Source of the DNA: Fennellomyces sp. T-0311
Taxonomy: Eukaryota > Mucoromycota > Mucoromycetes > Mucorales > Lichtheimiaceae
Assembly: GCA_025266875.1 (NCBI GenBank)
Contig: JALLLT010000005.1
Location: 434,001 to 498,000 of the forward strand
DNA length: 64,000 nucleotides
Direction: 5' to 3'
Part shown: positions 11,026 through 23,982 of the stretch, one piece after another
Numbering within the stretch: position 1 is the stretch's first letter
Layout of the letters: the number at the start of each line of letters is the position of its first letter
Translations under genes and position numbers: made by a program
Notes under the pieces: generated by a model
The model's database searches: none
Seen by the model: the letters and a program-made list of their open reading frames with translations, nothing else
Told to the model about the DNA's origin: nothing

Positions 11026-14000
11026 TTACGCTTTGGAATCCTCGTAAAGCGAATACAATATGTCCAATAGTCCTGATGCAGACCATGCCTGCGAAAAACA
11101 AGAGTCCCAACACGTCTCACCGTCCTTGTTTGTGAGCTCCGGCAGACCGGCCCAAGCACTTTGCTCAATCTCATCACGATGCGCTGTCAAAATCCGTGCA
11201 ATAGCCGGTGGCGAGAGCGTACCCATCTTGTATGCAGCACGTAAATAATATCCTGTAAGCCATAGCCACTCTGGTCCTTGATGGTAGTTGCGTCCCTTGG
11301 CTACATCGAAATCATCTGAATCGTCGCTGTTGTTGTAGTATGGCCTATAACGCATATCGGCTGGATCCAGCGTTCGCATTCCAAGCGGTCCCAGCAATAC
11401 CTTATTCATAAGATTGAGGCACCCGGCTGCATGGACCGGATCGAATAGTTCTGGAGCGACCACCATGGCAACACACAGGTTTGGACGGAACTGATATTCA
11501 GTATAAGGTTCTGTGGCCTTGTAAACGTCCTTGTAGATGCCTCGCCGATGGATAATGTTTGGATTAACCGCGTAGGCCTCATCGTTGCTAGGATCTGTAT
11601 TATCAATCTAGTTATTTCTCTTTCGACTTTTTTTTCTCGCTAAAATTATGATGTGTACCTGTAGGGATATAGTAGATGCGTTCAAAGTTCTTTTGTAACC
11701 GATCGTTCCAATCATGGTATGTCACTGTTTCATTTCCGACTAATAAAAAACGTGGTGTCAGAATTAAAGTATTTGAAACACGTCGGTGTAGTACCTTGAA
11801 CACCTGTCCAGGGAAACTGGTTTCGATTGAGCTTCAATATCCATCGAAGTGCACTTTTGAGCAACCCTGTTATTTCAACCGGTGCGCCGTCGCGCGATGT
11901 ACCTGGATATCCTTTGTTGCCTGCCTTTTCGCTCTCACCCATCTTGTCCATCCAGGTGCCGCAGTTCCAAATATTACCACCCACCAATACACCAGTAGAC
12001 CAGTCAACTTGGATATCGATATTGAATCCTTCATCCTTCATCTGTGAATCAATTTTTGTTCCGGCGTTGTGCTCGCGGAAATGAATGCCCTGAGCGTGGT
12101 GCTGCATGATTTCCTGAACAAGCTCCGCCAAGCTGCATTCCCAAGTATAGCCTTCCTCCACTGAAACGTATTCGTTGTCCTTGGGGAACCTACGCGACAC
12201 CCGTTCTTCCAGAATGGATGCTCCGTTGGGTGCCATCGTATAGTAATCCTGGACAGACTGCATAAAGAACCATACTGCATCACGTGCATTATATCGGGGC
12301 GAGCGACCCGCATCAAGCAAATTTGGCAACAGGCCATATCGCAATGTTGCTGCAAAGCCAAGAATGTGCTGCTTGGCTGCTTCGTATTGGCCTGTCACTA
12401 GCAGTAGTCCACGCAAAGAAAGAAAAACGTCACGCCCCCATGTTCGCATATAGCCGTGCGAAAAGTGAGGCAAACCGGCAGCGAGTGTTGGTGCAACTTC
12501 TTTGGGATAAAGGCTTGTTGACGGAACCACACCATGTAATTGGACGCTACATAATGCGAGTTGATGCACAAATGGGTCCAGACTCGAGTAAACAAACGGC
12601 GACATCAATGAAAGTGCGTGGTCTCGAACACGTTGATACATTGTATGGATCGCGATGGCAAAATATTTCGGGACCAAGAAGTCGGGCAATTTCGTTCTGA
12701 TTGTATCGAATCGAGAAGCAAACCATTCGCGAACACCTTCACAATGTGGATAGGGTTTGAGGCGGTTCTGCACATAATCCATGGCCCATGATCCTTGGCG
12801 TAGATTGTCGCACAATGGATGGCCGAGATCGTTGTCGCGAATAATGGGTCGTAGCACGGACATAAAACCTTCAAGTCCAGCATATGTCATTTTTCCCCAG
12901 TTGGGAACATCGTATACGCCATTGCCTCCTGAAGCATCCCACTCCTCAGCCTCACATCGGTATAGTAAAACGTTGCAATCAAGTAGGTCCAGGGGTTTGA
13001 TCACAGTATCAGGGACATCGCTCACTGATTGCGAAATTTCGTCGAGATCGTCACCAATAGACGTCTTGAACACGTAGATAGAACCGGGGATAAACGCGTC
13101 AGGTAACTGGATCTCGATATAGCCCTCAGGCTCCTTTAGATAGTTAGGCTCTTCCAGGTCTCGGATGGTGCTTGGGAATCCCATGAGATACTTGGTTTCA
13201 TCATTGACAATATCAACCTCCAATGATGCTCCAAATAGATAGGAGAGCGTGGTCATGTGTAGTCGTATAGGCTTTATTCCTCCCTGCGGTGTTGGAAATG
13301 CGGTACGGGCAATGAGCAAATAGCCGTCATGAGTTTCCGGATGCTGCCGATGCACTAAAATATAGTCTCCTTCATGATGTACGTGCACTTCGGTGTAACC
13401 GTCCAATGACATGGAAAGATGGAGCTTCTGGAGCTTGGCCTTGACGTCCACAATACCGACCGGGTGTTTCAAGAACGGCGAGTAGAGACGTTTCTCATCA
13501 ACGATATCCAATAGATAGGGATAGATTTCGTCATAGCCTTTGACGCTTCCAGTAGCACAATCGGAAAAGGCAACGACTGCCGCGTTGGGTAACGTATCCT
13601 ATTTTGGGCGTCAATGTTTGCGTAACAGCCAAACACAAAGAAGAACCCTTACCTGTGCAGATCGTTTCTGATAAGGCGTTTGGTTGTCGTGCGTGCAGTC
13701 CATAAACAAAGCGCGTGGCGTACTTCCATTCTCAATAGGGATCATCCATGCCTTTTCTCCATTGTAATCGATGATTTTCCAATTGAGGTCCTGATCCATA
13801 CTACCCACTGGCTTGCCACCATGGCGGTGAACGAGCCGCGATAGTTCATGTGGATCCCACGCCTGCATGGCTTCACGGACAAGCGCATGAATGCCCAACC
13901 GAGACACGAAATGGATATCCTTCTCCGGCGAGCCAGTAAAAAGTTCTGCGAGGACGTACAAGTCCGGGTTTACGAGACGAGCAGCATTGAGCAAATATTC

Positions 14001-16110
14001 GGCCACGTGTAGCGGGGTAGAATGGCAGTTGTCGATTCGAACACCATCGAACAATGAAGCAACTTGCTCGGTGTAAGCGCGCATATGACTCCATAACCAC
14101 GGATTGTCTTTTGGCGATTGTCCGAATCGCAACTTGACACAGTCGCCCCAGATAATCACCTCGCGTCGCAAGTAGGCTGAAGAATCCGTACCTGCAAAGT
14201 CTTGCATTGGATCCGCGTTCCAAATCCATCCATTGTTGGCTAGTGCAGCATTTTCAATCCGGGTAAAGTAACTTTCCAACAGTGGACAACTTGAATTCTG
14301 CAAGTGTCAGTACAATGATACAAAAGGGGGGAGGAACGGTAGAAATTTAAATTACCTTTTGCTGACATCGCCAAGACGCGGTCCGGCTTCATCCAGACGC
14401 GTGTAAATCAATCGGGAACGGATGTTATCAAGCGCAACCTCAACGTCCTTATCGTATTCTTGATACTTTACGAGATTGTGATGGCTCACAAGTTTTTTGA
14501 AGAGCGTCACGCGGTCCATCGCACTATCTGCAAGGGCCTGCACAAATGAAACGGCACGAGACAGGTCAACTGACTGGAAACGGACACCGGGTTTGTCGCA
14601 GATTGCGTGGCGGGCAAACAGATCCGCTTGCACAGCGATTGGCTTGCCGCGGGGGTCTTCTTGATCGTAGGGCGTCGGATCTATGCCTTTTATGGCCTCA
14701 TCGGTGTATTGTGCCGGATCGACCACTTTATATTCCCATAGTTTCAGTTGCGGGAAAACAACCTGCTTGATATGCGTGACCACTGCATCGACATCCTGCA
14801 CGGTCCTTATGCTCCTGGGCAGCCCGTGCTTATCCATGTCCTCGGACAACGCAAGCAGTGCATTGTCTAGCTCATACGCAGGACGTAAGTGCGGCGAATT
14901 ATCGAGATTGTATCCTTTTTAATTCAATCGGTCAGAAGAAAAGCCAAAAAAAAAGAAGCGCGTTGTCAACCCCTAACCTGCATCTGGATGATCCACCAAA
15001 AAAGGTGAATCAAAGCTGGTATGATTCCACACGACATCGGATAGACACATGATCCCTTCTTTTGTCTGGATATCAGTCAGCACTGACTTGACTAAGCGGA
15101 CGCGTTCATCTGCACGAACGGGTGAATCAAACAAGTCATCTGAAAACAGGCGCTGGTCGCGTATGCTATAAGGCGAGTTGGATGATCCGCGTTGCTGCAT
15201 GGGTGCAAAATGGATCATATTGTAGCCCGACCGCTTGACGAGATCGATATGCGATTGCCATTGCGAGAGTGGACCCATCCATTTCGGGATCAGCGATTGG
15301 ATCATGACGGCATCGAGCGGGAGATTGTTGTACAAACGTGGCTCGACCACGAAATACCCCGACCGGCCGCGTTTACCATCCAAGCTGACGTGATATGCAT
15401 ATGCACCCGGACAGCTCAACTCAATGTCGCAATACTGTTGTGCATTGAACCTATAAGTCCTGATTAAGTACACTGAGTTCCAAAACTTGCTTTTTCTTTT
15501 TCAAGCTCACGGCACAGAATGTGAAAACGATGACCTGCATTTTTTTTGTATGTGTCGTTCAAAAAGTGAGAAGGAAATGATGCATACGAGTATTATTATT
15601 TTTAATTTACCCTTGATAAATGTTGAGGACAGCATTACTTGAGCCAATGGAGCCCGCCTTGAGGATGAAACGGAGATGACACTGTCGGTGGCGGTCAAGC
15701 GGGATTCGAACATACTACACAAGGGAGACAAAGATATCATTTATCTAGGAACCCACCAGTTTCTGGAGAGAATGTTCGCATGCAGAAGGCAAGCGCGCAG
15801 AACTGGGGGAAGGAAGGGGGAAGCCACTTTTTTTGCTTGCTCTTTTTCTTTTTTCCTTTGGGGGGACGTTAAGGGCCAAAAAAGAAGGGCGTCGTCAGTC
15901 TAAGCAAGACCGAGAGCGGCATGTACGGAACTCCACAGGCATAAACAGCTTTTTTTGTGGAGTAAAAAGGTTTTGGACGGAATGGGAAGCAGAATAGAGG
16001 ATTTGACTTACGGTCTTGGCATTGTCGGGCGAGCCGTCATCCGCCAAAGGGAGGGCATACAGTAGGGGTATCGTTCCCGTCGAAAAGCGCTTTGCGGTAT
16101 CTTTTGTCAT
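11026..16110 (-). CDS. GDB1: Glycogen debranching enzyme (4-alpha-glucanotransferase / amylo-1,6-glucosidase)
   Basis: Bifunctional cytosolic enzyme that moves maltosyl/maltotriosyl units and then hydrolyses the alpha-1,6 branch glucose during glycogen breakdown; a eukaryotic protein of about 1,500 residues. Start ATG 16110 (MTKDTAKRFSTGTIPLL), first intron donor after 16012, stop TAA 11026. The N-terminal glucanotransferase (GH13) regions are visible: CLSDVVWNHTSFDSPF, DGVRIDNCHSTPLHVAEYLL (nucleophile Asp), LYVLAELFTGSPEKD (acid/base Glu) and ALFMDCTHDNQTP. The C-terminal GH133 half has HGYMRTWGRDVFLSLRGLL and GYPGTSRDGAPVEITGLLKS. Roughly nine exons joined by short introns (for example near 11607-11660, 13598-13640, 14298-14355, 14890-14975). 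No disruption was seen. It is transcribed divergently from the SLC10 carrier, with 330 bp between the start codons. Confidence 0.96.
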
Positions 16111-16440
16111 TGATGTGTTATGCGCTGCAAGAGAAAAGAAGCGACGGAGATCGAGGGAGAAAGAGCTGTTGAAAATGTGTTTTTTTTTGTTGGTGTCTGT
16201 ACGCGCTACTATAAAAGCATTCTAACGTGTGTGGGAAGGCTACACTTGACCCCCCAAAAAAATGCAAACTGTTGGGCGATCTCTCTCTTTGTGCGCTGCC
16301 AACCCCCAAAATCCCTTTGCTCGTCTCCTTTACGAGATCCCCCCCAAGCCAGATAGAAGAAGAATATTTAAATGGACCTGACGTTTCCCTTTTATTCGCG
16401 CCCTCGCTTCTTTCCAACTCCCTTCCTTCATCATATAACA
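16111..16440. promoter_or_regulatory. Shared divergent promoter region (GDB1 / SLC10 carrier)
   Basis: The 330 bp between two start codons pointing away from each other must hold both promoters. It contains C-rich runs next to A tracts (accccccaaaa-type at about 16250-16262 and ccccccc near 16340) and pyrimidine-rich DNA just before the ATG at 16441. Specific factor sites cannot be assigned by eye. Confidence 0.6.
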
Positions 16441-18312
16441 ATGGACGATTCTAGACTAAAGGCTACATCGTCATTCGCCAGCGACGCAACCGTCCACAAG
16501 GGAGGAAATGGCTCGTCTCCATCGCCACTCTCCCAGAAGCCTTCCTTCCCGCCCTCCTACGACGACAAATCAGTAACCATAGCAGCAGCCACTCCTAAGA
16601 ACACCACTTTCAAAGACAAGATGTTGAAAACCAAAGCATTCATGCTAACACTGTTAAAAAAATACTGGTTTCTGGTCGGTCTCGCCTTTGTCATCTCTAT
16701 CGCCTACGCATGTCCTGACGTCGCTAGAAAAGGCGGGTACATTCGCGCCGAATGGTCGATCAAGTGGGGTAATTCTTTTATTTCTTTTTTTAACGAAACG
16801 TCTTTTTTTGTACACACACACAAAAGAACTGTTGCATTAATGCATTCTCATGTATAGGCGCTGTTATTATCATCTTTCTCATCTCCGGCTTGTCGCTCCG
16901 CACACGAATCCTCACTCAAACCTTCATGCGCATCCGACTGCATCTTCTCGTCCAAATCATTAACCTAATCATCATTCCCTTTTTCGTCTTTGGGCTAGTC
17001 CTGCTGCTATTCAAAATGCATGTGCCTATGAACTCACTTGTGCTTATGGGAGTGGTGATCGCTGCAAGTACTCCAACGACCGTTTCCTCCAACGTTGTCA
17101 TGACGAAAAATGCCAAAGGCAATGAAGCCACAGGTAACACAAGATCGACCCTTATCTTTTTGTGTCACTTATTTACCATGACAACAAATAATAGCATTGA
17201 TGAACGCTGCAATCGGCAACGTCCTGGGCATTTTCATCTCACCAGCACTCGTCGATACTTTCCAGGAACCCCTGATTGAAGCCACGCCTGAAAACGAAAC
17301 TGCAGAAGCCGGCGGCCGAGTTGATTTCGTTTCCGTCCTCAAACAGCTCGGCATCACTGTTTTGGTGCCGCTCGTCATTGGTCAGCTTATTCAGATCGCG
17401 TTCACTGAAAAAGTCGCCAAGATCAAAGTCAAATGGCGATTATCAGATGTCAGCAGTGTTGCGCTATTGACAATGGTATGGTCCGTGTTTTCTGACGCAT
17501 TCCATTCCGGTTCCTTCAATTCGGTTGGCGCAACAGACATTATTGCCGTGGTCATTATGAACATTGGTTTTTACATTCTGTTCTCCCTCCTGTCGCTCTT
17601 CCTTGCCTATATCCCGTTCCCCGCATCCCTCAAAGAACCTAGCTGGGTCAAGCGGCTGAGATATTCGCGCGAAGACACCGTTGCGGTCATGTATTGCGGC
17701 GCAACCAAGACCGTTGCTATGGGAGTGCCATTGATCAATGTGCTGTACGAGAACGGCGATCCAGGCACAGTTGGCGTTCTGTCGACCCCCCTGCTTCTGT
17801 ACCATGTCGAACAGCTAATTCTTGGTAACATTGAAGTGGACATTCTCAAAAACTGGGTCCTGCGAGGCAAAGAAAAAGACGCAAAGGCCATCCCACCATC
17901 ACGCGACGAAGAGGATCATGCAGACCATTCCCCTGATCATGACGAAGGCAAGATCACTAGGGAGATTGCACCCATCGAAAAGGCGTACATGAAGCCCGAT
18001 GTACCTGCAGCAGTAGCGGTAGTCGATAGTAAAGCCGACTATAACAACCACAAGATCATGGACAACATTCCGCTGGACGACGAAAAGCCCGTGTCAGAAA
18101 CCATGGTCGGCAAATCTTCGTCGCGCGTATCTACTCTCGATGGCGACAAACAGCAAGAAGACATCTACAACTCACCGTTATTCACATCGGACACTGCCAG
18201 CATTTCGCTGGATACATCCCGTTTCTCATCTGACACCTTCTCGTCACGACGCCTGTCAACGCCGGGACGTCAATCCTCTTTGCACCGTACCGACCATCAT
18301 CGAGACATTTGA
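16441..18312 (+). CDS. RCH1: Rch1/SLC10A7-like membrane carrier (SBF-like family)
   Basis: Multi-pass plasma-membrane protein of the bile acid:sodium symporter superfamily. The fungal orthologue Rch1 limits Ca2+ uptake. I chose ATG 16441, placed after a pyrimidine-rich leader; an upstream in-frame ATG at 16372 would add 23 residues. Exons: 16441-about 16766, about 16858-17132 and about 17193-18312. A Ser/Pro-rich N-tail precedes the first helix (KYWFLVGLAFVISIAYACPD). The family signature STPTTVSSNVVMTKNAKGN and ALMNAAIGNVLGIFISPAL follow, then CGATKTVAMGVPLINVLY and the PLLLYHVEQLILGN end of the core. The tail of about 150 residues is acidic and Ser/Thr-rich and probably cytosolic, longer than in yeast. 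Confidence 0.92.
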
Positions 18313-18825
18313 ACGCATCTAAACTTTTTATAATCTCATCATGGGTTTTGTAGAGTAACATGAAAAAACCCAATCTGCACAGCACACACGCACACACACA
18401 CACACACTTCTCCTCTTTTTTTTTCTTTTTTAGTTTACGTTTACAGTTTCTTCTTTCCTACATACTTTTTTACATACTTTAGGATATCGAACGCTTCCAT
18501 CATACTTTTCCTTTTGCTGTAAATCATTTGATCCGCCCTTCTATTTCGCATTCTAATCATTCAATAACTAATTGTATGTAACTTGAAGTTTAATACAGTA
18601 GTTAACAAACTCGTGTTCAGGGAGACAAAAAAAGCTTGGAGAGATGGACCCCCAATGCCCCCTTTGGATGGCGGCGGCAAACATGGCGATAGGGGAACGG
18701 ATACGCTCAACTTTAACATTTTCATGCAAGCATCTCCTTTTTCGGAAGTCGCCAGTTTTCTTGGCAGCGAAAACGAAAACGTGGTCACATGGCAACCTAG
18801 TTTCATAACTTTGATACAGAACACA
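18313..18825. other. Intergenic, contains (CA)n microsatellite
   Basis: 513 bp between the SLC10 gene stop and the OTU gene start. An (AC)n run sits near 18385-18406 followed by T-rich DNA. The open frame from 18583 is in phase with the OTU start at 18826 and is probably 5' leader. Confidence 0.6.
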
Positions 18826-20132
18826 ATGTCAGATCAGCCAACTGAGACGCTCGAAGCAATGCAAGAGCGGCATCGTGCCGAGCAGCAAGAGCTGCAGACT
18901 AAGATCATTGCGCTTCGAAAGTCAACACCGAGCAGCAACAAGCGGAAAAAGAAGGAAGTGCAATCGCGCATCAATGATATGGAATACGATTTACGAATCA
19001 AGCACGAAAAGGAGCTTAGGGTGCTTCAAGGCGACGAGGTTTTTTCTTGCAGAAAAAAAACACGTGTTTCTGTGGCAAAAAAAAACATTGACAACTTTCT
19101 TTTATAGGATGACGACGACGATGACGGTATTTCGTTGGAACGATTGCAAGAACTTTCGGTGCAGGACGAGCCTAAAGCTGCGGTCACGCAAGAGCAGCCC
19201 AAGAAGAAAAAGCCCAACAAGGCGAAACTGCGGCAGCAACGACGCGAGGCGGAAATGCAACGGATGCGCGACGAGGCAGAGAAGGAGGCAGAGAACCAAG
19301 TGGATATGGGTGCTTTGGAAAAGGCATCCATTGAAGAGTTATTAGGCCCGTTGAAACTTAAAGTGCAGGAGGTATTAGGAAATGCGTTCTTGGTCATGCT
19401 TCTGGTTCTAAGGCTTCTCTGTAGATTCATGCCGATGGTCATTGGTAAGAATATGTCAGTTCGTTGATTGTGTGTCTGATGCAAGTGCCAGTCTGTATAA
19501 TGCCATTTCCAACCAATTATCAAAACGGTATGACCAGGAGGTTAGTATGTGTGTGTGCGTGGCTTTGCTGTCTATTGGTATTCACCGGCCCCCTCTCCCA
19601 GACGACCTATCAGGAGCTTCGGAAGATGGCAGCAGACTATATGCGGAATCATCCGGACGACTTTATACCATTCCTATACAAGGATGACGGTGATATGTAC
19701 AGTACAGGTAAAATGAACAAGGGGAAGACAAAGGAATGTGTGATCGAGCCTCCTTTCAGATGACTTTGAACGTTATTGTGATGAAATTGAGAATACCCCT
19801 CGATGGGGCGGACAACTGGAGGTAAGGCGGCGTTGATGGATAACAAAGCAATAGCAGGGACTGACCACCGTCGCTTAGATCCTAGCACTATCACGCGCCA
19901 AGGGGATCCCAATACATATCGTACAAATGGGCCAGCCGGTCCTTAAGGTCAACGAGGAGGAGTTCCCTGGAAAGGAACCGCTTAAGCTGGCGTAAGTCAA
20001 ACGTTGTAAAGCAATGACTTGTGAAGGAAGAAGAACGGTAGTTTCTGACCAGCTCCTTATTTTCCTCTTTTTAGGTATCATAAGCATCTTTATTCCCTAG
20101 GAGCCCATTACAATTCACTTTTAGACGCATAA
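18826..20132 (+). CDS. OTU2: OTU-family deubiquitinase, OTUD6/Otu2-like
   Basis: Cysteine protease that removes ubiquitin; the OTUD6/yeast Otu2 type is tied to ribosomes and translation control. Start ATG 18826 (MSDQPTETLEAMQERHRAEQ). The N-terminal half is a charged coiled coil (KRKKKEVQSRINDMEYDLR) with an Asp run and a basic KKKKPNKAKLRQQRREAE segment, typical of the subfamily. The catalytic IHADGHC motif comes from a 20-nt exon (19425-19444), with the Cys codon split TG/T by a 47-nt intron; the next exon starts LYNAISNQLSKRYDQE. Later exons give YQELRKMAADYMRNHPDDFI, FERYCDEIENTPRWGGQLE, ILALSRAKGIPIHIVQMG and the C-terminal YHKHLYSLGAHYNSLLDA with the catalytic His. Stop TAA ends at 20132. 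All catalytic residues are kept. Confidence 0.93.
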
Positions 20133-21443
20133 AATGTTTGAGGCTGATGGAATATATACATAAACTGTGGCAATGAGGGGCTGCTCCCCCCAATTTCATC
20201 CGCCCCTTTCATTGTTGCCGAGCAGTAATGGATTGTTTCCTGACTTGTGGGCGCAACGACACGAAGGAGAAAAAAACCTTCAAATCATACGCCCCATTGA
20301 CAATTTCAGCAACAATTAGAAAACTAAACGTGTTGTTACCAAATGGTCGGGACACGATGGATCTACGTCTATTTTTCAAGTCGATCTCTTTTTTTTTACA
20401 TGACCCCATATGCAAAAGAGCCCTGCGTATTGGTTATACTCCCAATATTTCTTTTTGGTGTTTAGCAGTAACTCGGCCTGCTTTCAGGACTAGACAGTTC
20501 AGTTCTAGGGGTCTTTATGCCCAAGATGATTACTTATTGTCTTTTTCTCTTACGCGACACGTCAACTTCTAAATAATAGACTTCTCCAGCTGCATATCAA
20601 AAGGGAAATCATTATGCGTAACGCTGTACATACTGCTTATTCCCTTTTTACCCTGAGCATATCTTATCTGCATACCTTTTGACTTTTGAGTATTCTATGC
20701 ACGTAAACCCACTTAGATTGCTAAGTGCGTGACCATTCCTTTGCAATGATATTATTAGTGGATGCAGTAATCCATGCAGAAGTCGTAAGAAGAGTAGAAT
20801 CTGGCATTACCAGTGCTAACTCTAATATTCTTCTGTTTCTCTGGTTTCCTAAAAGTTCCTGGAGAACACTGCCGTCATCTCATAAGCACACAGCAGTTGA
20901 ACCACCGCTTGCAAGGATACTCGCTGCACAAAATCAATAGTTATCCGTTTAGGGGCTTTATTGGATCATGTTGGTAACGATAAGAATGTGAATGCACTTT
21001 GAGTGCAACGTCTCTGGTGTGCTGCGGGTCACTGGGCGACGACAAGAAGCGGCGATACAATGACAATGTGTTACACCAAGAACTTGTCTGTCATTTAATT
21101 TGGCTATATGCTGTTCAACAACGATACAATAAGGTTTGACTATCATCGATCCAGATCTAATGTCAGGGTCCGCACCGAACTCGCGTTTTTGAGATATTCA
21201 CGTTGGTCGTACTCCGTTTTGACGAGCCAAACACAGATACATACGAAACACTGACCATGGCAGCGGTAATTTCTAGACAAACTTAAGCCCGCCACGGATT
21301 TTCATTTCGGTCTAATCCGGTGGCTCAAAAATGATTTGTGGAGGAGCACGCAATCGCGAGTCGGAAAGCGCATGATGACAGCGTTTATTTCTCGAGTTTC
21401 GCAACTCAAAGGGCATTTTACAAATTTCTCTACTTTACACACC
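20133..21443. other. Intergenic, nothing recognised
   Basis: About 1.3 kb without a supportable gene. Open frames at 20228-20572 and 20725-20940 (+) have no recognisable motif. Confidence 0.4.
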
Positions 21444-22269
21444 ATGACCGAAAGAGCTACATTCGCTGCCGGCTGCTTCTGGTAAGGATCCATTCAATTC
21501 AGCAGTTGATCGTTGCTCATGCATACGCAGGGGCGTCGAACATTTATACAAAAAGCATTTCGGTGCTGACGGTGTCACCACCAAGGTCGGATACACTGGT
21601 GGCAACGCTGACGATCCCAACTATCGCCAGGTATGACTTGCGGTGTTCGACAAGTAGCTGTTGCTAAGCAAAAAAAAACAGGTGTGCACTGGTTCCACCA
21701 ACCACGCTGAAGCTGTAGAGCTTACGTTTGATCCTAAGCGTGTGTCGTATGCTACTCTTGTCGAATTCTTCTACAAGATGCACGGTAAAAATTGCTTTCA
21801 ACTCAACCGTTTTTATGGTTTGCTGATTGCTCTCTGTATTAGACCCAACCACTGTGAACGCTCAGGTAAAGTCGAGTGTCACCTGAGGCGGATAAGGGTG
21901 GGGTAGCTTACCCATATAATATAGGGTCCCGACGTGGGTACACAGTATCGCTCGGCTATCTTTTACCACACGCCAGAACAAAAGGAAATTGCTGAAAAGG
22001 TTACGGAGGAAGTGCAAGCAAAGCATTTCCAAGGTAAAAAGATTGTGACCGAGTTCATTCCCGCCGGTAAATTCTGGGACGCCGAGGAGTATCATCAGGT
22101 AGGAACGATTGTTTTCTTTCCAAAGATCGATGTGAGCTCTAACATGGGCATTTTAGCTCTATCTTGAAAAGAACCCTACTGGTTATGAGGTAAAAGTTTT
22201 TTTTTCAATATTAATGCGTTGCTTACTAAGCTGTTTCTATAGTGCCCTACCCATTTCCTGAGGTGGTAA
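21444..22269 (+). CDS. MXR1: Peptide-methionine (S)-S-oxide reductase MsrA
   Basis: Repairs methionine-S-sulfoxide in proteins using thioredoxin; cytosolic antioxidant enzyme. Start ATG 21444 with [13 protein letters not shown], which contains the GCFW active site; the Trp codon is split by the first intron (about 21482-21530). It continues [20 protein letters not shown] and [13 protein letters not shown], then [35 protein letters not shown] and [16 protein letters not shown] very small last exon gives [13 protein letters not shown] at 22269. Six or so exons, each intron 50-90 nt. The length of about 170 residues fits the family. All expected residues (Cys, Glu/Tyr of the pocket) appear intact. 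Confidence 0.95.
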
Positions 22270-22539
22270 TTTGGGAGTAATTGTAATGTACTAGCAGTAA
22301 AACATGTAATTAAAAGCATCAGCTGACAATTTTGTTATATAAAAAGATTATGTATTCTACTACGTATAGTACAAGTACGTGTAAACCGTGAAGAATTGAA
22401 GGTTCAGCTAGCAAGAGATCAAGTGTTTGACAGTCCATGGTGATGAATTTAGGGGATACATATTGTCGCATGGGATAATTTCTGGAGATACAAACGATCC
22501 CTTTAATGATATACGTACAGTCATCCATTAAGCCAAGCT

Positions 22540-23330
22540 GGAAGGGTATTAAAAAGAAATTTACTGAAAACGTAAGGCATCATACCGATAGGAAGACGGC
22601 AATCATTAAGAATATGCTATGTGACCTTGATGACAAAATGTTCTGGATATTGCAGTCCATCACAGTCGCTGGTTTTGGATATGTATGATGCAAACTGAAC
22701 ATACGAGAGCTCGCCATTCTCTTGCAAAGAACTGGAAAAGATTCATCCAATCCTACGTACGATACCACAGGATATTGCTGAAAGATTGGAAGAGATCAGC
22801 ACCACGATAATACCCACAAATGTTTATAACATTTGCTATTGTACTGAATAGTTACTCCGGATTGTATGTAGAAATCGGCCCGGGAAGCTTATAACTACAA
22901 TCGTAGTATTGAACACGACCGTGTTGCCGAAACGTTGATCTCATGGTTAGCAACTACATTGATGCATACGGCAAGTTTACTTCGTCAAGGATAATTCTGG
23001 TGAAATTGCAGACACGTTGGAAAGCGACCGTATGTATAATCTATGGGACTTCAACAAAATTTTCAAAGGCATCGGTATCCGCTTCTTGCAGTGAAATCAC
23101 GCAGTGGGCATGAAATCGGAAAGGAAGACGATCGCACCAAAGAAATGAAGGTTGGAATGTTAAAACTGCCCATTGTGTTAAAGATATGCGCTCCTAATAC
23201 AAGGTCGAAATACCAAACGGCTGAGCCACTTCTATGCTTTTTCGGGAAGTGGCATCGTTGACGGTATGCGCGAGAAATACAAGGTACAACCAGCACTAAT
23301 GGTATGCGGCCCGGTACTTCCTGTTAGTAT
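22540..23330 (+). pseudogene. Copy A: decayed member of unnamed gene family
   Basis: Degenerate copy, inverted relative to copy B at 23983-25350. Readable blocks are NMLCDLDDKMFWILQS, IPQDIAERLEEIST, IPTNVYNICYCTE and VKDNSGEIADTLESDRMYNL, separated by stops and shifts. After 23107 the sequence jumps past roughly 200 bp present in copy B; the break falls at the shared short sequence gtgggc, consistent with a microhomology deletion. Downstream, the block corresponding to EMKDGMLKLPIVLK is recognisable near 23145-23180. Confidence 0.6.
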
Positions 23331-23982
23331 TTCTTGCAAGCTGTATTCACTTTTTCATCAGGCTTCTCAGACACATAATAGAGATGCTTCGACGTATATT
23401 ACTCAACAAACAGCGCCGTTGACATGTCTTATATAAGCACTATCTTTTCCCCTTGTTTATTGTACTGTACTGAAACAGATACACCATTATGCTTACGGAG
23501 CTTTGTCAAAAATTCCTATGGCCCACGTGCAAACATATGTAATAGTTTTCCATCGATGTTGTCTGTCTCTGCTTACGTATTCAATTGACAAAAGTGCAGT
23601 AACCAGTTCAGAATGCCAGGGGCATGCATGCCGGGTGCGTCTGTTTCTATGCGCTTCTGCCAACTACTAGATCCAAGTAACTACATTTTGCAGTGTTCAT
23701 CCTTTCAGCGCAAGGAGCCCAAGCGACGGATGATCATATGTAGTTAATGAGAAGCTTCAATTGAAAATGCTCACATATATACGTCTAAAGAACATCTAGC
23801 GGGCATCAGTAAAAGTTCAAAACTTTTCATAGAAAATGGTAGCGAAAACGATGCTTTTAAGATAGATTATGCGCAAAATGTGAAACAGAAAATACCTACA
23901 TGGAAAAGAATAAAATGGTATACGGGTATGGTACTACAGTATTAAAAACAAAGGGATGGTATGTACTAGCGGGTACAGTTCA

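Noticed and set aside
11730..12700. Several plus-strand frames opposite the debranching enzyme
   Set aside because: They are shadows of the GH133 domain exon on the minus strand.
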